DNA of 64,000 nucleotides from Utricularia gibba (taxonomy: Eukaryota > Streptophyta > Magnoliopsida > Lamiales > Lentibulariaceae): NCBI GenBank assembly GCA_002189035.1, contig NEEC01000002.1:310001-374000 (forward strand). Reading direction: 5' to 3'. The notes under the pieces were generated by a model, which saw only the letters and a list, made by a program, of their open reading frames with translations, had not been told where the DNA came from and made no database searches. This document shows, piece by piece, positions 46,241-58,415 of this stretch (its first letter is position 1; every line of letters begins with the position of its first letter). Position numbers and translations under genes: made by a program.

Positions 46241-46741
46241 ATGGCGGAGAACGCATCCTCTCCAACTACAAGATTCGACCCTAATAGCCTCTGCCCAACC
46301 ACCTTCGTGCACGCGGACACCTCCTCCTTCAAGCGCGTCGTACAGATGCTGACCGGCTCCGCCGACACCGCCCGCGTCGACCCTAAATCCCCTGCTCCCT
46401 ACGGGAGACACGGGTCCACCACCACTTCCAACCTCTACGAGAGAAGAATCAGCGGCAACTCTACTATCGGGGCACTAGCAGGGCCTCCGCGGCCCCGACT
46501 CCAAGCTACGCCGGCGGCGATTCTCTCGCCGAGGCTTCTCGATTTCCCGGCACTGCTCCTTAGCCCGGTGACGCCGTTAAACCCGGATCCTTTCAATAGA
46601 AGTGACGTCATGGCGGCGGAGGAGAGAGCGATCAAGGAGAAACGGTTCTATCTCCATCCTACCCCGACGAGCACGCCGCGGGACTCGGATCCCCCCCTCC
46701 TTCTGCTTTTCCCGGTGTCGTCGCCGCGTGAGAGTCCATGA
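46241..46741 (+). CDS. VQ-motif protein (VQ4/MVQ1-like group), intronless
   Basis: VQ proteins bind WRKY factors or MAP kinases in the nucleus and tune defence and stress gene expression. The product is 166 residues. The VQ motif FKRVVQMLTG (F-x3-VQ-x-LTG) sits at about residues 34-43, preceded by PTTFVHADTSS, the usual context in the VQ4/VQ19/VQ33 type. Several SP and TP sites (ILSPRLLDF, LLSPVTPLNP, PTPTSTPRDSD, VSSPRES) are candidate MAP-kinase sites. A basic conserved patch, EERAIKEKRFYLHPTP, and the end LLLLFPVSSPR complete the family pattern. The frame is open upstream, but the ATG at 46241 begins the typical MAEN start. No intron and no break. The gene is convergent with the E3 ligase gene that ends at 47461. 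Confidence 0.93.
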   Translation: MAENASSPTTRFDPNSLCPTTFVHADTSSFKRVVQMLTGSADTARVDPKSPAPYGRHGSTTTSNLYERRISGNSTIGALAGPPRPRLQATPAAILSPRLLDFPALLLSPVTPLNPDPFNRSDVMAAEERAIKEKRFYLHPTPTSTPRDSDPPLLLLFPVSSPRESP

Positions 46742-47460
46742 GATGCCCTGCTTCATCTTCTCGCTGCCAGTTGAGTTCTGTGCGTTGGCGAAGAAGAAAG
46801 CGAAGGCGTGAACGAAGGGCTCCCACTCTCCAGGCGGTCGTTGACTGACGCCGTTCTTGGACAGGATACACCGACGGGGCCCCGGCCCGCCCACAATACA
46901 AACAAACGGAAAAAGGAAATCCACGGTGACGCTGCTTTTCCAGTAAATATGAAGACATTTTCAGAGCTTTGTGTTCTTAGATGCAATATTATTAATATTC
47001 CGTCTTAATTATTGGATGCATGATCATGATTAAGACATTCAATCATATCCCAACCCAGGCTTCCCTATTGGTTAGGACAACCCAAGCCTTAATGAAGATT
47101 AATTATTCAACAGCATTTTCAACAAAGTAATTTTAATAAAAAAAAGACCGGGCTAATCCTTGTCCTAAGAGTGGTGTCGTGTCGGCAGCTGATTGGGCCA
47201 TTAACCTTGACTTTTCTTCATCGTCTTCGCAAACACTGATGAACAAGCAGCAAACATCCGTGTGTGTGTGTGTCGGGTTGACGACACCTTCAGGTTGATG
47301 AAAGGGGTTCAAGAACATGTTATAACAGAATTCTTTCATGTTATCACACCCATGCCCATGCACGTCCCACAACAAGCACACCATTCACCAACGTAGTATT
47401 CTATTATCATGTTTTCCTCCTCAAAGTGCCGGCCGGCTGCTATGCAGCAGCATTCCTCCT
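46742..47460. other. Intergenic stretch between two convergent gene ends
   Basis: Probably contains the 3' untranslated ends of the VQ gene (plus strand) and the E3 ligase gene (minus strand). No further coding region is supported. A short GT tract lies near 47260-47272. Confidence 0.5.
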
Positions 47461-50400
47461 TCATCGGCGCCTCTTGCTCTGCGCGCCTCGCTCGCTCTCC
47501 GATGCGCGCCTCTTGAAGTGCCTCTCATCATCGCTGCTGCTGTGGCGATCCGCGCTTCTCTTTGTTGCAGCAGTCGCCGCGGCATCGCTAGAAGATGAAA
47601 CCTTTTTCTCCTTGCCGGGCTTGGACTCATGCTCCGGGTAGCTGATGCGCGAGAACACACTGCCCTTGTGTTTCTTGTCGCCATCGGGAGGTGACTCCGA
47701 CCTCCGCTTGTGGCTGTGACTACGCTGGGGGCGCTGATGCTGATCCTGATCTGATGCTTTCTTGGACGCAGGCTCAGGACCTCGTTGACGCCCACTCACG
47801 GGGTCGCGTTCTCGGTCTCGGTCCCGGTCTCGCTCTCTGTCCCGGTCTCGTTCCCGCTCTCGGTCCCGCTCTCGGTTCCGGTCCCGGTCCCGGTCTCGCT
47901 CCCGCTCTCGGTCTCGGTCTCGGTCTCGGTCTCGATCTCGCTCCCGGTCACGGTCTCCCTTGGAGGTAGAAACAGGGAAGTCAACGGCACGGGGATCTCT
48001 GTCGGTCGGGGAACGGTCCTTCCGGTGAGGTGGAGTTTCATGGCCGCGAGAAGCGCCCGGTGGAGATGAGCGACGGGGATGGTCGGACTTGGAAGATTGG
48101 CGATCAGATACCTTCTGCAAAACATTGTATCACACAAGCAGTAAGATCCAACACTTGGTATTCAAATGGTACTTGAACACTTTTAAATTTAATAATTAAC
48201 GTTTTTAACAGAAAGCTTTCAACGTAGGAGCTCAAGCCCTTGCAGAGGAAATGACATGGGAAAGAAACCATTGCGGTGAACTGAACATGCACGAAGAACC
48301 GAATGCTAAACCACGTTTGAGGAACATGTCAAAGGGTCAACTCCAAAAGACCATGGTAACAAAGTCCGGCAGGTGCAGTGTGCAAATAATATAAAGAAGA
48401 AACATACAGATTTTGATCGTGGAGGAACTTCCAATGTGCTGCTCCCTTCTCTTCTGTGATCCCTATCCCTATCTCTATCCCTATCCTTGGGTTGTTCTCT
48501 GTGAACAAGAGTCATTGTCAGTCAGGCACGCACCTTGACTCAGTGAGTCATACATATATGGAACTCGTAACTCTATGCAGCCTCAAGGAAGAAGAAACGA
48601 CTCAAGGACCTACTGTTGGATTTTCAAGCGCAAAGAAGATATGATTCACTAACTTTTCAGCATGCATCTCATTTTCACGTTTCCTTTTTAAATCTGCCTT
48701 GCGAGCTTCGAATTCCTCTCGACTCATAGGTGGCGGCCCCCATTGAATCCTCCCATTGGAAACTCCGCATGATCCCTGAAAATGAAGACAAAGAACTCTG
48801 GTGATTTCTCTTATTACAATAGTGCATAGCTCACATTCTTAAACACCTCTAGTACCCTCTACTTATTCTAATAATCTCCACATTATAGGAATAATGAGGC
48901 ATATGAAGTATGTCACCTTGGAGGAGGAGGAGGACCACCATATTGTAACATATGTGGTGGGATTCCACTGAAAGCGACATCCATGGGACCAACACCATAC
49001 CCCATGTAGGGCACAGGGCCGCCATATGGAGGCATATATCCATCCAAACCTGGCTGAACACCAGGCCAGTATGGGTTAAAAGCAGCAGGGCCCATAGGCA
49101 TCATATAATTCTCGTACAAATGATCTTGGGTCATTGGAGCTCTCCACTGCATCTCTGCAGCTGCAAAGACATAATCATCACAATCCATACACCTATGGCA
49201 CATGCATGAAATTAACAGTGGTGGTTACTTTGGTTAACTTTTCTATTCATGTAACAAGCTGTAACACCACCAACTTCACCATTATAAAACAAAGTAGAGA
49301 AGCCAGTAACACTTTGGAGTGCATAGCATAATTTCTCATGTAGGAATCACGCTGACAAAAAACTACAAAATAATCATGACTTCCTTGAATTTAAGGATCT
49401 AAAATGTTTGACTTAGGGATGATCCAACAGATAGAGAAACTTCTCTAAATTTACACGTTTTTTTTCAAAAGAAAAAATGACTATACATGGCACTCAAACA
49501 AGAGTACTATGTAGAATGCCATACCACCAGGAGGGACACGGGCCTTCTTCTTTTTCTTCTTTTTTCCTTGAGAAGTGTATAACACAGTCAGTGTTCCCAT
49601 GAATCCATTTGCACAAAACAATTAAATGAAACAAGGACAGTAAAATTACCCAACTCCCCAGAAACTGGTTTCTGTTGCACCTCCTCATCAGCCAATGGAG
49701 CACTTCCCTGAGATGCATCTTTGACATTTTTTGAATCATGTGTACCTTCAGATACATCACGCACACCCGGAGCTCGAAAACTCTCTAGTTGTGATGGTCC
49801 TTCTGTGACCTTGCTTACCCCCAACGCACCAGTCAAGAGATCCTCGTTCTTCTGAGATGCCTCAGGTTCTTCCATCCCCTTGTATTCAAAAGACTGTGTA
49901 GGGGATGGAATCTTGGCTTGTGGGTTGCGTGATTCCATGTCTATAACAAAATAAAACCCGCAATGACACCATCATTGGCCAGAATCGGTATAACAATGTC
50001 TAAAGAGAATGATAGAAAAGGAAGATCCCCGCATGGATATGTTATCAAAATGGCATACTTACCCTGTACAAGATATGCACTGCCACCATTTCCACCACTG
50101 TTGGTATTGGATTCCAAAATTCTGTTAATTGTATCCCGCAATGTCTTGTTGGGTAGCAGATCATCAGCAAGAATATTAGTAGCTCCGCATACACAAGCCA
50201 ATTTGGAAATGATGTGGTCACGGATACCTGCATAAGAATGAGATCACGCATTTTAAAATATGATTTCAGAACATAGTGAGCCACAAATAGATCAATAAGC
50301 TTTATATGCCTGTAAACTTACATTTGTCACAGAAGCTAGTAAAACAGCACTTGCTTGTTAGAACGGCATCTTTCATTACTTCCTTACAGAGTGGGCAGTG

Positions 50401-52574
50401 TAGTTCTGGCGGGAGATCACCAATGGCTCGAGTTGATGGCATTCCCTCAATCTCCCTCTCAAAGGCAGCCCTATATAGCACCATGGTAGGTAACTTTAAA
50501 AAAATATGAATGCATACTGATATCAAATCACAAGGATTATGAAAATAATAACTCATTTGGCTTCAAAACTGCAGCAACTCCACTTGGCAGTGCATAAGAG
50601 CCATCGGGTGTAGGTACCAGCATTGACTTAGGAATTCCAGTAGGGGGTTTGACCCTTTTAATATCAAAATTTGGATCACCATTCGTTGGGCAGTGCTGAA
50701 TGAAATGTCCTACCCATTAAAAAAACATACATTAGATGCAATAACCTGTTACCATTAATTAATCTTATGATATATTCATACCAGGAACCTTGCATCTGTG
50801 ACAAATGTAGCCCTGTGGTGGAGTTTTCTTTTCAAATCCACCGCGGCCTGAAGGGATGAATAAACTAACTATAAGGCACATCAATACAGAAATCAAATTG
50901 CCAAGTCACCAGACAGGATTAGAAGAATTCAAAGACAAAGGAACGAAAACAATTTTAACACAGAAAACTGCCAGTATATAAGGGTAGAAGAATCACCAAA
51001 CCCACGGCCACTGACCATCCTTCCACCAATTCCACGTCCAAAACCCCTGCCAGGACCAAAGCCATCGGATATTTGTCTGTGACAAGAAGTTTTAACAGGT
51101 AATTTTCCAAAAAAAAAAAAACACATTGAATGAAAAACGGCAGTGAATTAAAGTCTGCGCACTGTTGCCAATCCAATGCTGGAGTTTCAATTAAAGCTTT
51201 GATCTTGCTCTCCTCATCCTCTTTGCTAACGATTGCCACGTTTGGAACAGGGATGCTCGACATGGCAGGTAGTGTTTCTGGGATTGCATAAAGATCAGTT
51301 CCAAACAAATCGGATTCTAAATCTTCACCCTGCATTAAATAAAGTGTTTCAATTAGCCTGCTGCTTTACTGGAAAACTAATTGACACAAAAAGCAAAATT
51401 TGATTGCAGCTGACAAAAATCGTACAAATTTCATAGCAGATGACTCCGGCACAGGTAGGCTACCATTTATAGCTTCAACAACATCAGTATCTTTTGGCGC
51501 TTTAAGCCTACAGCACCATTTTCAAATAATCAATTCCACATTAACATTTCTAACAGTTGAACTGCAATGCATTACAAGGTCTCTAAAAACATAAGAGTAA
51601 TGGATCCAGAATTACTCTTCTTGCTCAACAATGGATGATGTCGCAGCTAAGGGCCTGCGAGAACGCCCTGGAACTCGGCGTATCAAAACTGATGTATTTT
51701 TCGGAATTAATTGCCCTTCATCGACATAATCTGATATAACAAGAAAATTCAATATAATATGACATTTCATGTGAATTGAAGCAAAAAATTAGAGTTAAAC
51801 TGCAGTGAACATCTAATCATCAATCCTAAAGTTTCGTTACAAAGAAAAAAAAATACTTCGCAACTTAATGTAAACATGCCATCATGGTCAGCACAAAACC
51901 GCACATTAATTTAAAGTGGTGCCGAAGAAACACAGAATCTTCCTAAAAAACTGTGACCCTAGCATCATGGCCCTATGAATACCGTACATGCACTATATAT
52001 ACACATATATAAATATAAAAGCCAGCCTACAAGATATCCTTTTGTCTCGGGATAAATCCTAGTTGAAAATGATACAAAAGAATGCGGAAACTGAAGAAAC
52101 ATTGGAGGATCATTCTTCTCCATCTAATATTATCCAGTTATGTAGAATGATTGATTCTACATGGGCTCAGAACATCAACAGCAACTTAGTTGCAACCATT
52201 CAGTATTAAATTTGAGCATATACGAATCAGCATAGCAGGCATACTAAAGAAAGCAAGAGGTCACCAGCAATTCTCTCGGCTAAACATCAAAGCAGAAAAA
52301 TGCCTGGGTGTAATCTAAACAATTGAACTAAAGGAACGGAATTCCCTAATAAAGCATTTGAAAGAAACATAATTCATTTTATTCTTTTGCTAACAGAGCA
52401 AAACAAACCTTCATTAGTCTGGGCGTTGGTGACAACAAGATCAAAATCCGTTCCTGTGCCCAAATGCTTTAATTCAAATATTTTTTCTTTCAAGTGTCCT
52501 ACAGATATGAAGTGACCGTCGAAGGAAACAGAATCAAAGTCTCTTGCACTTTTAAATTTGTAATACACAGACAT
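47461..52574 (-). CDS. DWNN/zinc-knuckle/RING E3 ubiquitin ligase of the RBBP6 family (PQT3-like), 15 exons
   Basis: Plant RBBP6-type ligases act in the nucleus; PQT3 limits oxidative-stress tolerance by targeting PRMT4b. Exons: 52574-52409, 51730-51616, 51507-51426, 51329-51163, 51076-50997, 50847-50782, 50709-50553, 50470-50322, 50227-50063, 49940-49650, 49566-49525, 49160-48917, 48775-48654, 48498-48408 and 48114-47461. The ubiquitin-like DWNN domain starts [20 protein letters not shown]. The CCHC knuckle is [14 protein letters not shown]. The RING/U-box reads [20 protein letters not shown] and [18 protein letters not shown] Lys-rich patch, a Pro/Gly/Tyr-rich stretch and a long Arg-Asp repeat follow, then a basic end SKRRR. 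At the start of exon 13 one base seems missing in C3 at 48774-48776; adding it keeps PPPPPR in phase with [20 protein letters not shown]. The repaired length is 863 residues. 52575-53180 is probably leader. Confidence 0.93.
47806..47960 (-). repeat. Hexamer repeat coding an Arg-Asp tract
   Basis: Degenerate tandem units, mostly CGGTCT/CGCTCT on the plus strand, code an alternating Arg-Asp/Arg-Glu tract of about 50 residues in the last exon of the E3 ligase. Such RD tracts are typical of splicing-speckle proteins. The unit is open to length change by slippage without losing the frame. Confidence 0.85.
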
Positions 52575-53702
52575 TTTTCCCTTTCTTTTCAGAATTTTTT
52601 CTTTTTTTTTCTGTGATTTTCCCACTACAAAACCACAAACAACGGCCGTCAATCAACCCAAATGGAAAGGCCTGGCATTTTACTCAAAAGGGAAAAAAAA
52701 TATGACAGGAGTACAACAATAAATCTAGATGAAGTTATAATTTCGTTGATTAAGCAATAATCAATCACTGGGAAACGCCTCCTAATACTCAGGTATCTCC
52801 AGAACGAGGCATCGGGGAACTGCAAAACCAGAACCCCTGCCGAATCTCCAACGAGAGGCCGCGAATTCCTCGAGAGACAGGGAAATTTCTTGAATAATCC
52901 ACGAACACGTCCTCAGTCTTCAGATCTCCGATACACGCCGGAATCAGCAACGACCCCAAAAATTGACTACCCAATGAGAAACCCTCGAAGGAGCATCGAT
53001 AGCAAATCGCCAAATGAGAAACCGTCTGGAAGAAAACGATAAACAGCGAATGACAAGGGGAGATCGGTATTGAGATGGCCAAGGCAACGATAGAATCGAA
53101 GAAGGGGGAGCCCCCAATATAAGATTAGGGTTCCGAGGAGGATGATATAATTGAACCACAGCGTGGCCTCCACGCGTCCACCGCATTGCGGAAACGTGTG
53201 GGCCGTTTGGAAAGCCTTTTTCTCATTATAAATGGACTGGGTTTTTTGTGTAATGATAATGACCACGGCCCAATTACAACTACCAACCACGAATCGTAGG
53301 AAATTGTGGGAAATTGTGCAACGTAGCAACCAAATTAGGCTCCATATTTTTTAAAATGGGTTTCATGTTTTATTTTAAAAATATAAAATATTAATTTAAG
53401 TTAAATAAAACACATTAATGATATATTTCATGAGAAGTAATATTTAATACAAAAAATTAATGTTATTTAAAAAATGAATTTTTATGATATCAAAAACGAC
53501 TTCCGTTTACTTGGCTTATCAAATGTACCCGAACCATGCGGACCAAAGCTATCCAGGAAGTTACGTGTCTTGCGTGGTCCATGCAAAGGGTCCACGTGGC
53601 ACCCACCATCTGTCACGCGCCCCCACCGCCATTGCGCTACTTATAGATAGAAACGCCGGCTCCCCTGAATCTCCTACCGTAGGAGTAAAAAAAGAAAGGA
53701 AA
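52575..53702. other. Divergent promoter region: E3 ligase leader and oleosin promoter
   Basis: The part up to about 53190 is relatively GC-rich on the minus strand and probably holds the non-coding first exon or leader of the E3 ligase, separated by an intron before 52650. From 53330 to 53490 it is AT-rich. The final 180 bp is the oleosin promoter, annotated separately. No further coding gene is supported. Confidence 0.45.
53561..53655 (+). promoter_or_regulatory. Seed-type promoter elements of the oleosin gene
   Basis: In order: ACGTGTC (ABRE-like) at 53563-53569, CATGCA (RY/Sph element) at 53580-53585, CACGTGGC (G-box ABRE) at 53593-53600, and a TATA-like CTTATAGATAG at 53639-53649, about 55 bp before the ATG. 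This ABRE plus RY set is the classical signature for ABI3/FUS3/LEC2 and bZIP control in maturing seeds. Function is inferred from motif set and position. Confidence 0.65.
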
Positions 53703-54017
53703 ATGTCTCTGAGTGTCCAGCAGCGTCAACCGGAGCAGGAGCAGCCACCGCAGACGGTGTCCCGTAAGGTGGCGAAGACGACCACGGCGGTAACCATCGG
53801 AACCTCCTTGATGGTCCTCTCGAGCCTGACGCTCGCTGCGACGGTAATCGGCCTCGCGATCGCGACTCCGCTCCTCGTGATTTTCAGTCCGGTGATAGTG
53901 CCTGCCACGATTTCCGTATTCCTGATTCTCGCCGGATTCCTAGCGTCCGGCGGGTTCACGGCGGTGGCGAGCTTCGTACTGTACTGGATGTATCGCCTTG
54001 TTTCAGGAAAGGGTTAG
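53703..54017 (+). CDS. Small oleosin, intronless
   Basis: Oleosins coat oil bodies and stop them fusing, mainly in maturing seeds. The 104-residue product has a short polar N-terminus (MSLSVQQRQPEQEQ), then a hydrophobic hairpin of about 70 residues. Its turn is the proline knot PLLVIFSPVIVP (P-x5-SP-x3-P). After the hairpin only about a dozen residues remain (YWMYRLVSGKG). It lacks the usual C-terminal amphipathic helix, so it is shorter than seed H- or L-type oleosins of 140-200 residues. The promoter nevertheless carries seed elements. The frame is open upstream, but the ATG at 53703 sits right after the leader and begins the oleosin-like N-terminus. No frameshift is suspected: the stop follows a plausible end. 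It could belong to a short-tail lineage or be a C-terminally trimmed copy. Confidence 0.92.
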   Translation: MSLSVQQRQPEQEQPPQTVSRKVAKTTTAVTIGTSLMVLSSLTLAATVIGLAIATPLLVIFSPVIVPATISVFLILAGFLASGGFTAVASFVLYWMYRLVSGKG

Positions 54018-54335
54018 GGCTCGAAGGATTCCGCGACAAATTAATGGGCCGCGAGGGTAAGGAACAAACTGCCGCCGGGCGCTGAAACCAGGGGACAAAT
54101 CCGTACGGAATGTGACACTATGTTCCCTCTTTCGTTGGAATAATAAATAAGCGGCATGGGTCCATGCCATGGGCATAAAACGACCATTGTACTCCATGAG
54201 GTAGACAGATTAGATTCAATGGGGTTCTTTTCTGTGTACATAAAAAACAAAAAAAACCAAAAAACTCAAAGGAACGAAGACTTCTTGCACCAGAACCAGC
54301 AACAGCAGCAGCAATTGTCGACCCAGAAAGGCAAA
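54018..54335. other. Short intergenic stretch between two convergent gene ends
   Basis: Only 318 bp separate the oleosin stop from the stop of the PPPDE gene on the other strand. It must hold both 3' untranslated ends. No other feature is seen. Confidence 0.5.
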
Positions 54336-55488
54336 TCAGGAGGAGAAAAATTTACAGGTTTCATTCAGAAGCAGGGGTACCACGATAGAGAGAATCCATG
54401 TTATGGGGAGCTTCACAGGTCTGTCCTTCAGAAATGCAAGATCGTTGATCGGTGTGAGGAGTAGATGATGATCCAGATCTTCAGCATCACTTTCTTCGGA
54501 TGCCTCTGGGCCGCTTCCATCTTCTGTTTCAGAGAAAAAAAACATGGAACACGTCTCAGCAGGGGGAAAATGGAAGATTTCTAGCAGTTTTCTATTGAAT
54601 ATGAGAGCCATTGCGTAGGAAGAAAGGTAAAAAGTTCAGGAGGCAGGTTAACAAAAATCAGAAGTGATTTTCCCTGTGCAGAATGGATCACCAAAACCGG
54701 GGCATATTAAAGAAAGAAACTTTACTTGCCTGAATAGAGTTTGGTATCAGAGAGATGGCTGATTCTTGTGTTCCGAAGACCTTCAGGGAGAAGACAATTG
54801 CAAAAGGATCCTGTGGCAATAGCAAATCAGGAGCAGTTCTAAATAACACTGCTGTATGTAGCAATAATGTCAATGCTAAGCCCAAGCCTTTTATCTCACC
54901 TAGGCGTGCTAGCCGATTCACCCATCCAGGAATTGATTTTCCAGTAAGTCGTAAGGAAACCTGATCAGTGAAATGGTTGCAGTTTTTGGAGATCAAATGA
55001 TATGTATCTCCATGGAATTCACTGGAGATATGCTCCATGAATGACCGAAATTCAGAAGAAGACATGCCAATGCTGCCCAAAAGAATAGACCGCCTAAACA
55101 TGAAACCAGGGCAGTTTCTTGGTTCTACTTCAAACACACCACTCGTTGGGTATTCATGGGCACCGAAGCCATATTCCATGCCATGAACTGTTCCATGATA
55201 AAGCAGAAGAAAATGATAAAGTCATGAGACAAAGAGGAACTTTTAACTATTCTTAGCCAATCATCAACTGTTGAGCTGTAGGTGGAGGCATTTATCACAC
55301 TTTGTAGAAGATCAATTCAGCATACCTTCAATGCCAGAATGATAGATTCCCAGGCCAATCCAATAGAGATAGTTATTAATGGGTGTAAGGTCATACACAT
55401 TTAAGAACAACATCGCATGTTTTTTCTTTGTATCCTTCTTGTCAGCCGGTGAATCATTGGAAGTGGAAGGAATAGGAGACAATCGCAT
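54336..55488 (-). CDS. DeSI-like PPPDE thiol peptidase, four exons
   Basis: PPPDE/DeSI proteins are papain-like cysteine isopeptidases acting on SUMO or ubiquitin conjugates. Exons: 55488-55326, 55187-54900, 54810-54730 and 54523-54336; the product is 239 residues. After a short polar start comes VYDLTPINNYLYWIGLGIYH, whose last His (in YHSGIE) is the expected catalytic His, then GMEYGFGAHEYPTSGVFEVE. The catalytic Cys lies in LISKNCNHFTD, followed by LTGKSIPGWVNRLARLG and the family's CNCLLPEGL. The tail is acidic (EASEESDAEDLD) and ends with a hydrophobic segment (ITWILSIVVPLLL) that may anchor it to membrane. Both catalytic residues are present. Intron 3 (54729-54524) starts with GC. The first in-frame ATG is at 55488. 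Confidence 0.92.
54524..54729 (-). other. GC-AG intron in the PPPDE gene
   Basis: On the minus strand exon 3 ends TATTCAG and the intron starts GCAAGT; the acceptor is AAACAG. Joining gives TKLYS then EDGSGPEASEE in the right phase. A GT a few bases downstream would put the next exon out of frame. Confidence 0.75.
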
Positions 55489-56624
55489 TGTATTTGAACC
55501 TTCCTCACTGACAACTCGGGAAGTCAAAATTCAGGAGAACAGAAAAATATATTTGTTACACCCAGACCATATTCGCAGGTCCCTGCAAATGAAAGGAAAC
55601 CATGGAAATTCAAGAAATATATCGAGGGGCGATGCATATCAACCGGACAGTAAGACTGATCATATCATGAATTTAGTGACCAACCTGCAGAGTACTTCCC
55701 TTCAACAGGGATCCAAGAAGAAGAAGACCTATCAAATGCAGTAGCGGTTTCTTTGGAACATGAAATGAACCTCAAGGTGATTTATGCTTGGGAAGACTTC
55801 GAAGAAGCAAGTTGCCTGCAGACAACAAATAGATTAGAGAAAAGATACATAGCTCTCTAGCCCAGAAAAGTTGCATGACATTATAATGACTGCCCACGCC
55901 TAAAAGTTGACGCTTGAGACTCTACACATAGATTAGAACAATAGGATTCTTTTCAGTCGAACCCACAAAAGAGTATGAGTTTGCGGCCTCAGTCAACTCA
56001 AAGCGCAATCTAAGTGCACGGCAGTTCTCAAATTCCAAGACTAAAACTCATAGGCAGGTGCTACGCAGAGACTTAACAATGGAGCAAAACAACTATTCGC
56101 CGTATCACGACAAAGCAGCAACAAAATCAATTTATCCACTGAAATCAGCAAGCCGGAATCCACAAAGCCTGCCTACGGTATGCATTAGAAAGAATGAAAG
56201 AGAGGTTGATTCGAAAGAGGTCTCACTGAATAGGATAGATCTGAACTTTTCCTTCTTTAGCTTTTCTTGTTCGACCGGCGTCGGCTTGTCGACACCGGAA
56301 TACAAGTTGCAGCGTTTTTCCTCTAAAGCCCCAAAGGTTCGTCATATTGTCAATGTACCCCGCGTATTTATTTTCTTTTCACATTGAGCCCATTCTCGCG
56401 TCCATTCGTAGACCAGACATTTCAACCTCTGACGCTCCTACAGAATAACGCGGGACGGCAACCAAACACGATGAAGTTCGGCGCCGCCGCAACCATGGAC
56501 GCCGTCAGTCAGCTCTGTTTCGTAATGTCTGGAATCTACGTATACAGATAAAAAAATTCAACGAATACAGATCAAAAAAATTGTCTGTTCCGAGCTTCCC
56601 GAAGGCAACGGGGAAACTGAAATT
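55489..56624. other. Gene-free stretch between two minus-strand genes
   Basis: Probably the promoter and leader of the PPPDE gene, up to about 56400, and the 3' untranslated end of the glycine-rich gene. The short plus-strand frame at 56058-56387 has no family features. A donor or leader intron near 55800 is possible but not fixed. Confidence 0.45.
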
Positions 56625-58415
56625 TCATCTTCTTCTTTGTCTTCTACGGCAATCAAAGCATTGGCTACAAGGCAGCTTACTGCCTTCAAGGAGCTTCTGG
56701 GGTTGGACTTTGAGCACCTCCATCAGTATCTGCTGGAGTTTCTCGTTGTCTTCCTTGAGCTTGTCAATCACTACTTGGTGCTTCAACACCTTCATGGATG
56801 AGACTCTCGATCACGATCGCACCATGGTTTTTGAAAGGAGAATGTAACAAGGATTGGGAGCAATGAGCATGCCATAAAACTCAATACAAAGATCATCTTC
56901 TTCTCCCTCGCAAAGGTTTTCACTAGTAACTTGAATAACAAACCACTACTGAGTAGTGTGAAACTTACCATTTGAAGCAAACTTTTTTCCAACTGCAGTG
57001 AACCAGCCTGCGGATGATTCAAAAGTCAGCAGCATCAGAGCACCACTGTTAGATTGTAAACAGTTTTGAAGTTGGCAGATAGATGTCAAAGTAGAATTCT
57101 GAACTGAAAATAGAACTTTGGCTCTAGGACAGCCATGCCTATGCTACAAGGGTTGGTTTTTGTATACCTGCTCTGTAAGGGGGCTGTTGAAAATGGGATC
57201 TTTCAAAAAGTTGTTTAGAATAGCCTCAACTCGGCTGCTGTGCGTATCAGATTCTGAAGTCTCCTGTGAGCCAATTATTAGATTGTCTCTTGAAGTTCCT
57301 CCGGATGCACTCTTTGATGTTGGCTTTATTAACTGAGGATCAGAGGCTCCAACTGAATCTTCACCCTGGGCTTCGTTGCCTATGCTGAGCCCTTGAATGG
57401 AGAAAGTCGAATTCGAGTGGATCCCAAGTTTCATCATGAAATGCTTTGCTACTTCCTTGCAATACGAGATAGATTAAGATCAGCCATGCCAACTTCTAGC
57501 TTGTCTATGCACTCAATAAAGGTCACATGGGTTGATTCCTTACTGCAAGCTCTGATTGAATCTGATGCAGCACACTAGGTTTCACAGAAAGACCTGTTAA
57601 TATTGAAGCAATATCAGCGCAATACAGAAAAATAGAGTACTTCATGCACATTCTTGAATAGTTGAGCATGAAAACAACTGAACACAACCGAAGCCAACCC
57701 AAGGTTTCTTTAATAAGTGGAGATTCAGAACACATACCGACTCCAAATCCATGGCCAAAGCCCACTCCACAGCCAATACCAGCTTCAATATTTTTTGCAC
57801 CGATTTTCCTAAACTAGATGCAGGAAAAATGGTGATCTCTTACTATTCGAATATTTAAGCAAGACTAAGATAGTGCAAACACATACTGTATTATTCAAAG
57901 GTCTTTGCACACCAGAAAATGCATCTGCTGCTCCCCTAGTGGCTAACATAAGTTGATTCAGGACAGGTATTGCGCCTAGTGAGATTCAGATCTTGCATTA
58001 GTCAAAGGTCATACAATGTATGAAATAAAAACACTTCAATCGAATTGCAGAACAATCTTGAAACAACACTCATGGGAACAACACAAAGAAATACAAGAAT
58101 CAAAGAGTTGCAAGAAACGAAGAAGAAACCAGATAGAAACGGAATGAAGGGAACTCGACTACACCAATACTCGCAATTTTCGAGTTCATGAATGAGCTGA
58201 GATCACCAAAAAGTGAAAACAACACAAATAGATTGAAGAAGAGTACCGAGATTCAAAGGGCGACCGACGCCAATGCCAATGCCACAGCCGATACCAAACC
58301 CCGTGAAAACTTGGCCAACTTTTAAAGTGAACGGGTTCTCTAATCGTATACCCCCTTTACCGTTGGCTTCACCGGAAATGATAACTCCTCCACCGCCGCC
58401 GCGTCTGTTTGCCAT
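56625..58415 (-). CDS. Glycine-rich membrane-type protein with C-terminal coiled coil, seven exons
   Basis: Exons: 58415-58247, 57975-57887, 57813-57738, 57593-57544, 57455-57168, 57007-56969 and 56789-56625, all in phase, 291 residues. The conserved core is ENPFTLKVGQVFTGFGIGCG, a run of Gly-x-Gly repeats (GIGIGVG), then PVLNQLMLATRGAADAFSGV, and a second Gly-zipper block, KNIEAGIGCGVGFGHGFGVG. Such Gly zippers insert in or pack within membranes. The middle is Ser/Thr-rich and low in conservation. The end is a helical coiled coil (LQLEKSLLQMVLKHQVVIDK, then EKLQQILMEVLKVQP) with a basic tail. The Gly-rich part recalls the plastid-envelope lipid-transfer protein TGD5, but I cannot confirm orthology, and this protein looks larger. 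The gene shares a 331 bp divergent promoter with ACX1. Confidence 0.82.

Noticed and set aside
47254-47275. Tandem GT repeats and other short repeats as a possible CRISPR array
   Set aside because: These are microsatellites without spacers, in plant nuclear DNA.
52789-53082. A separate minus-strand gene upstream of the E3 ligase
   Set aside because: The frame has no domain and fits better as leader sequence of the E3 ligase gene.
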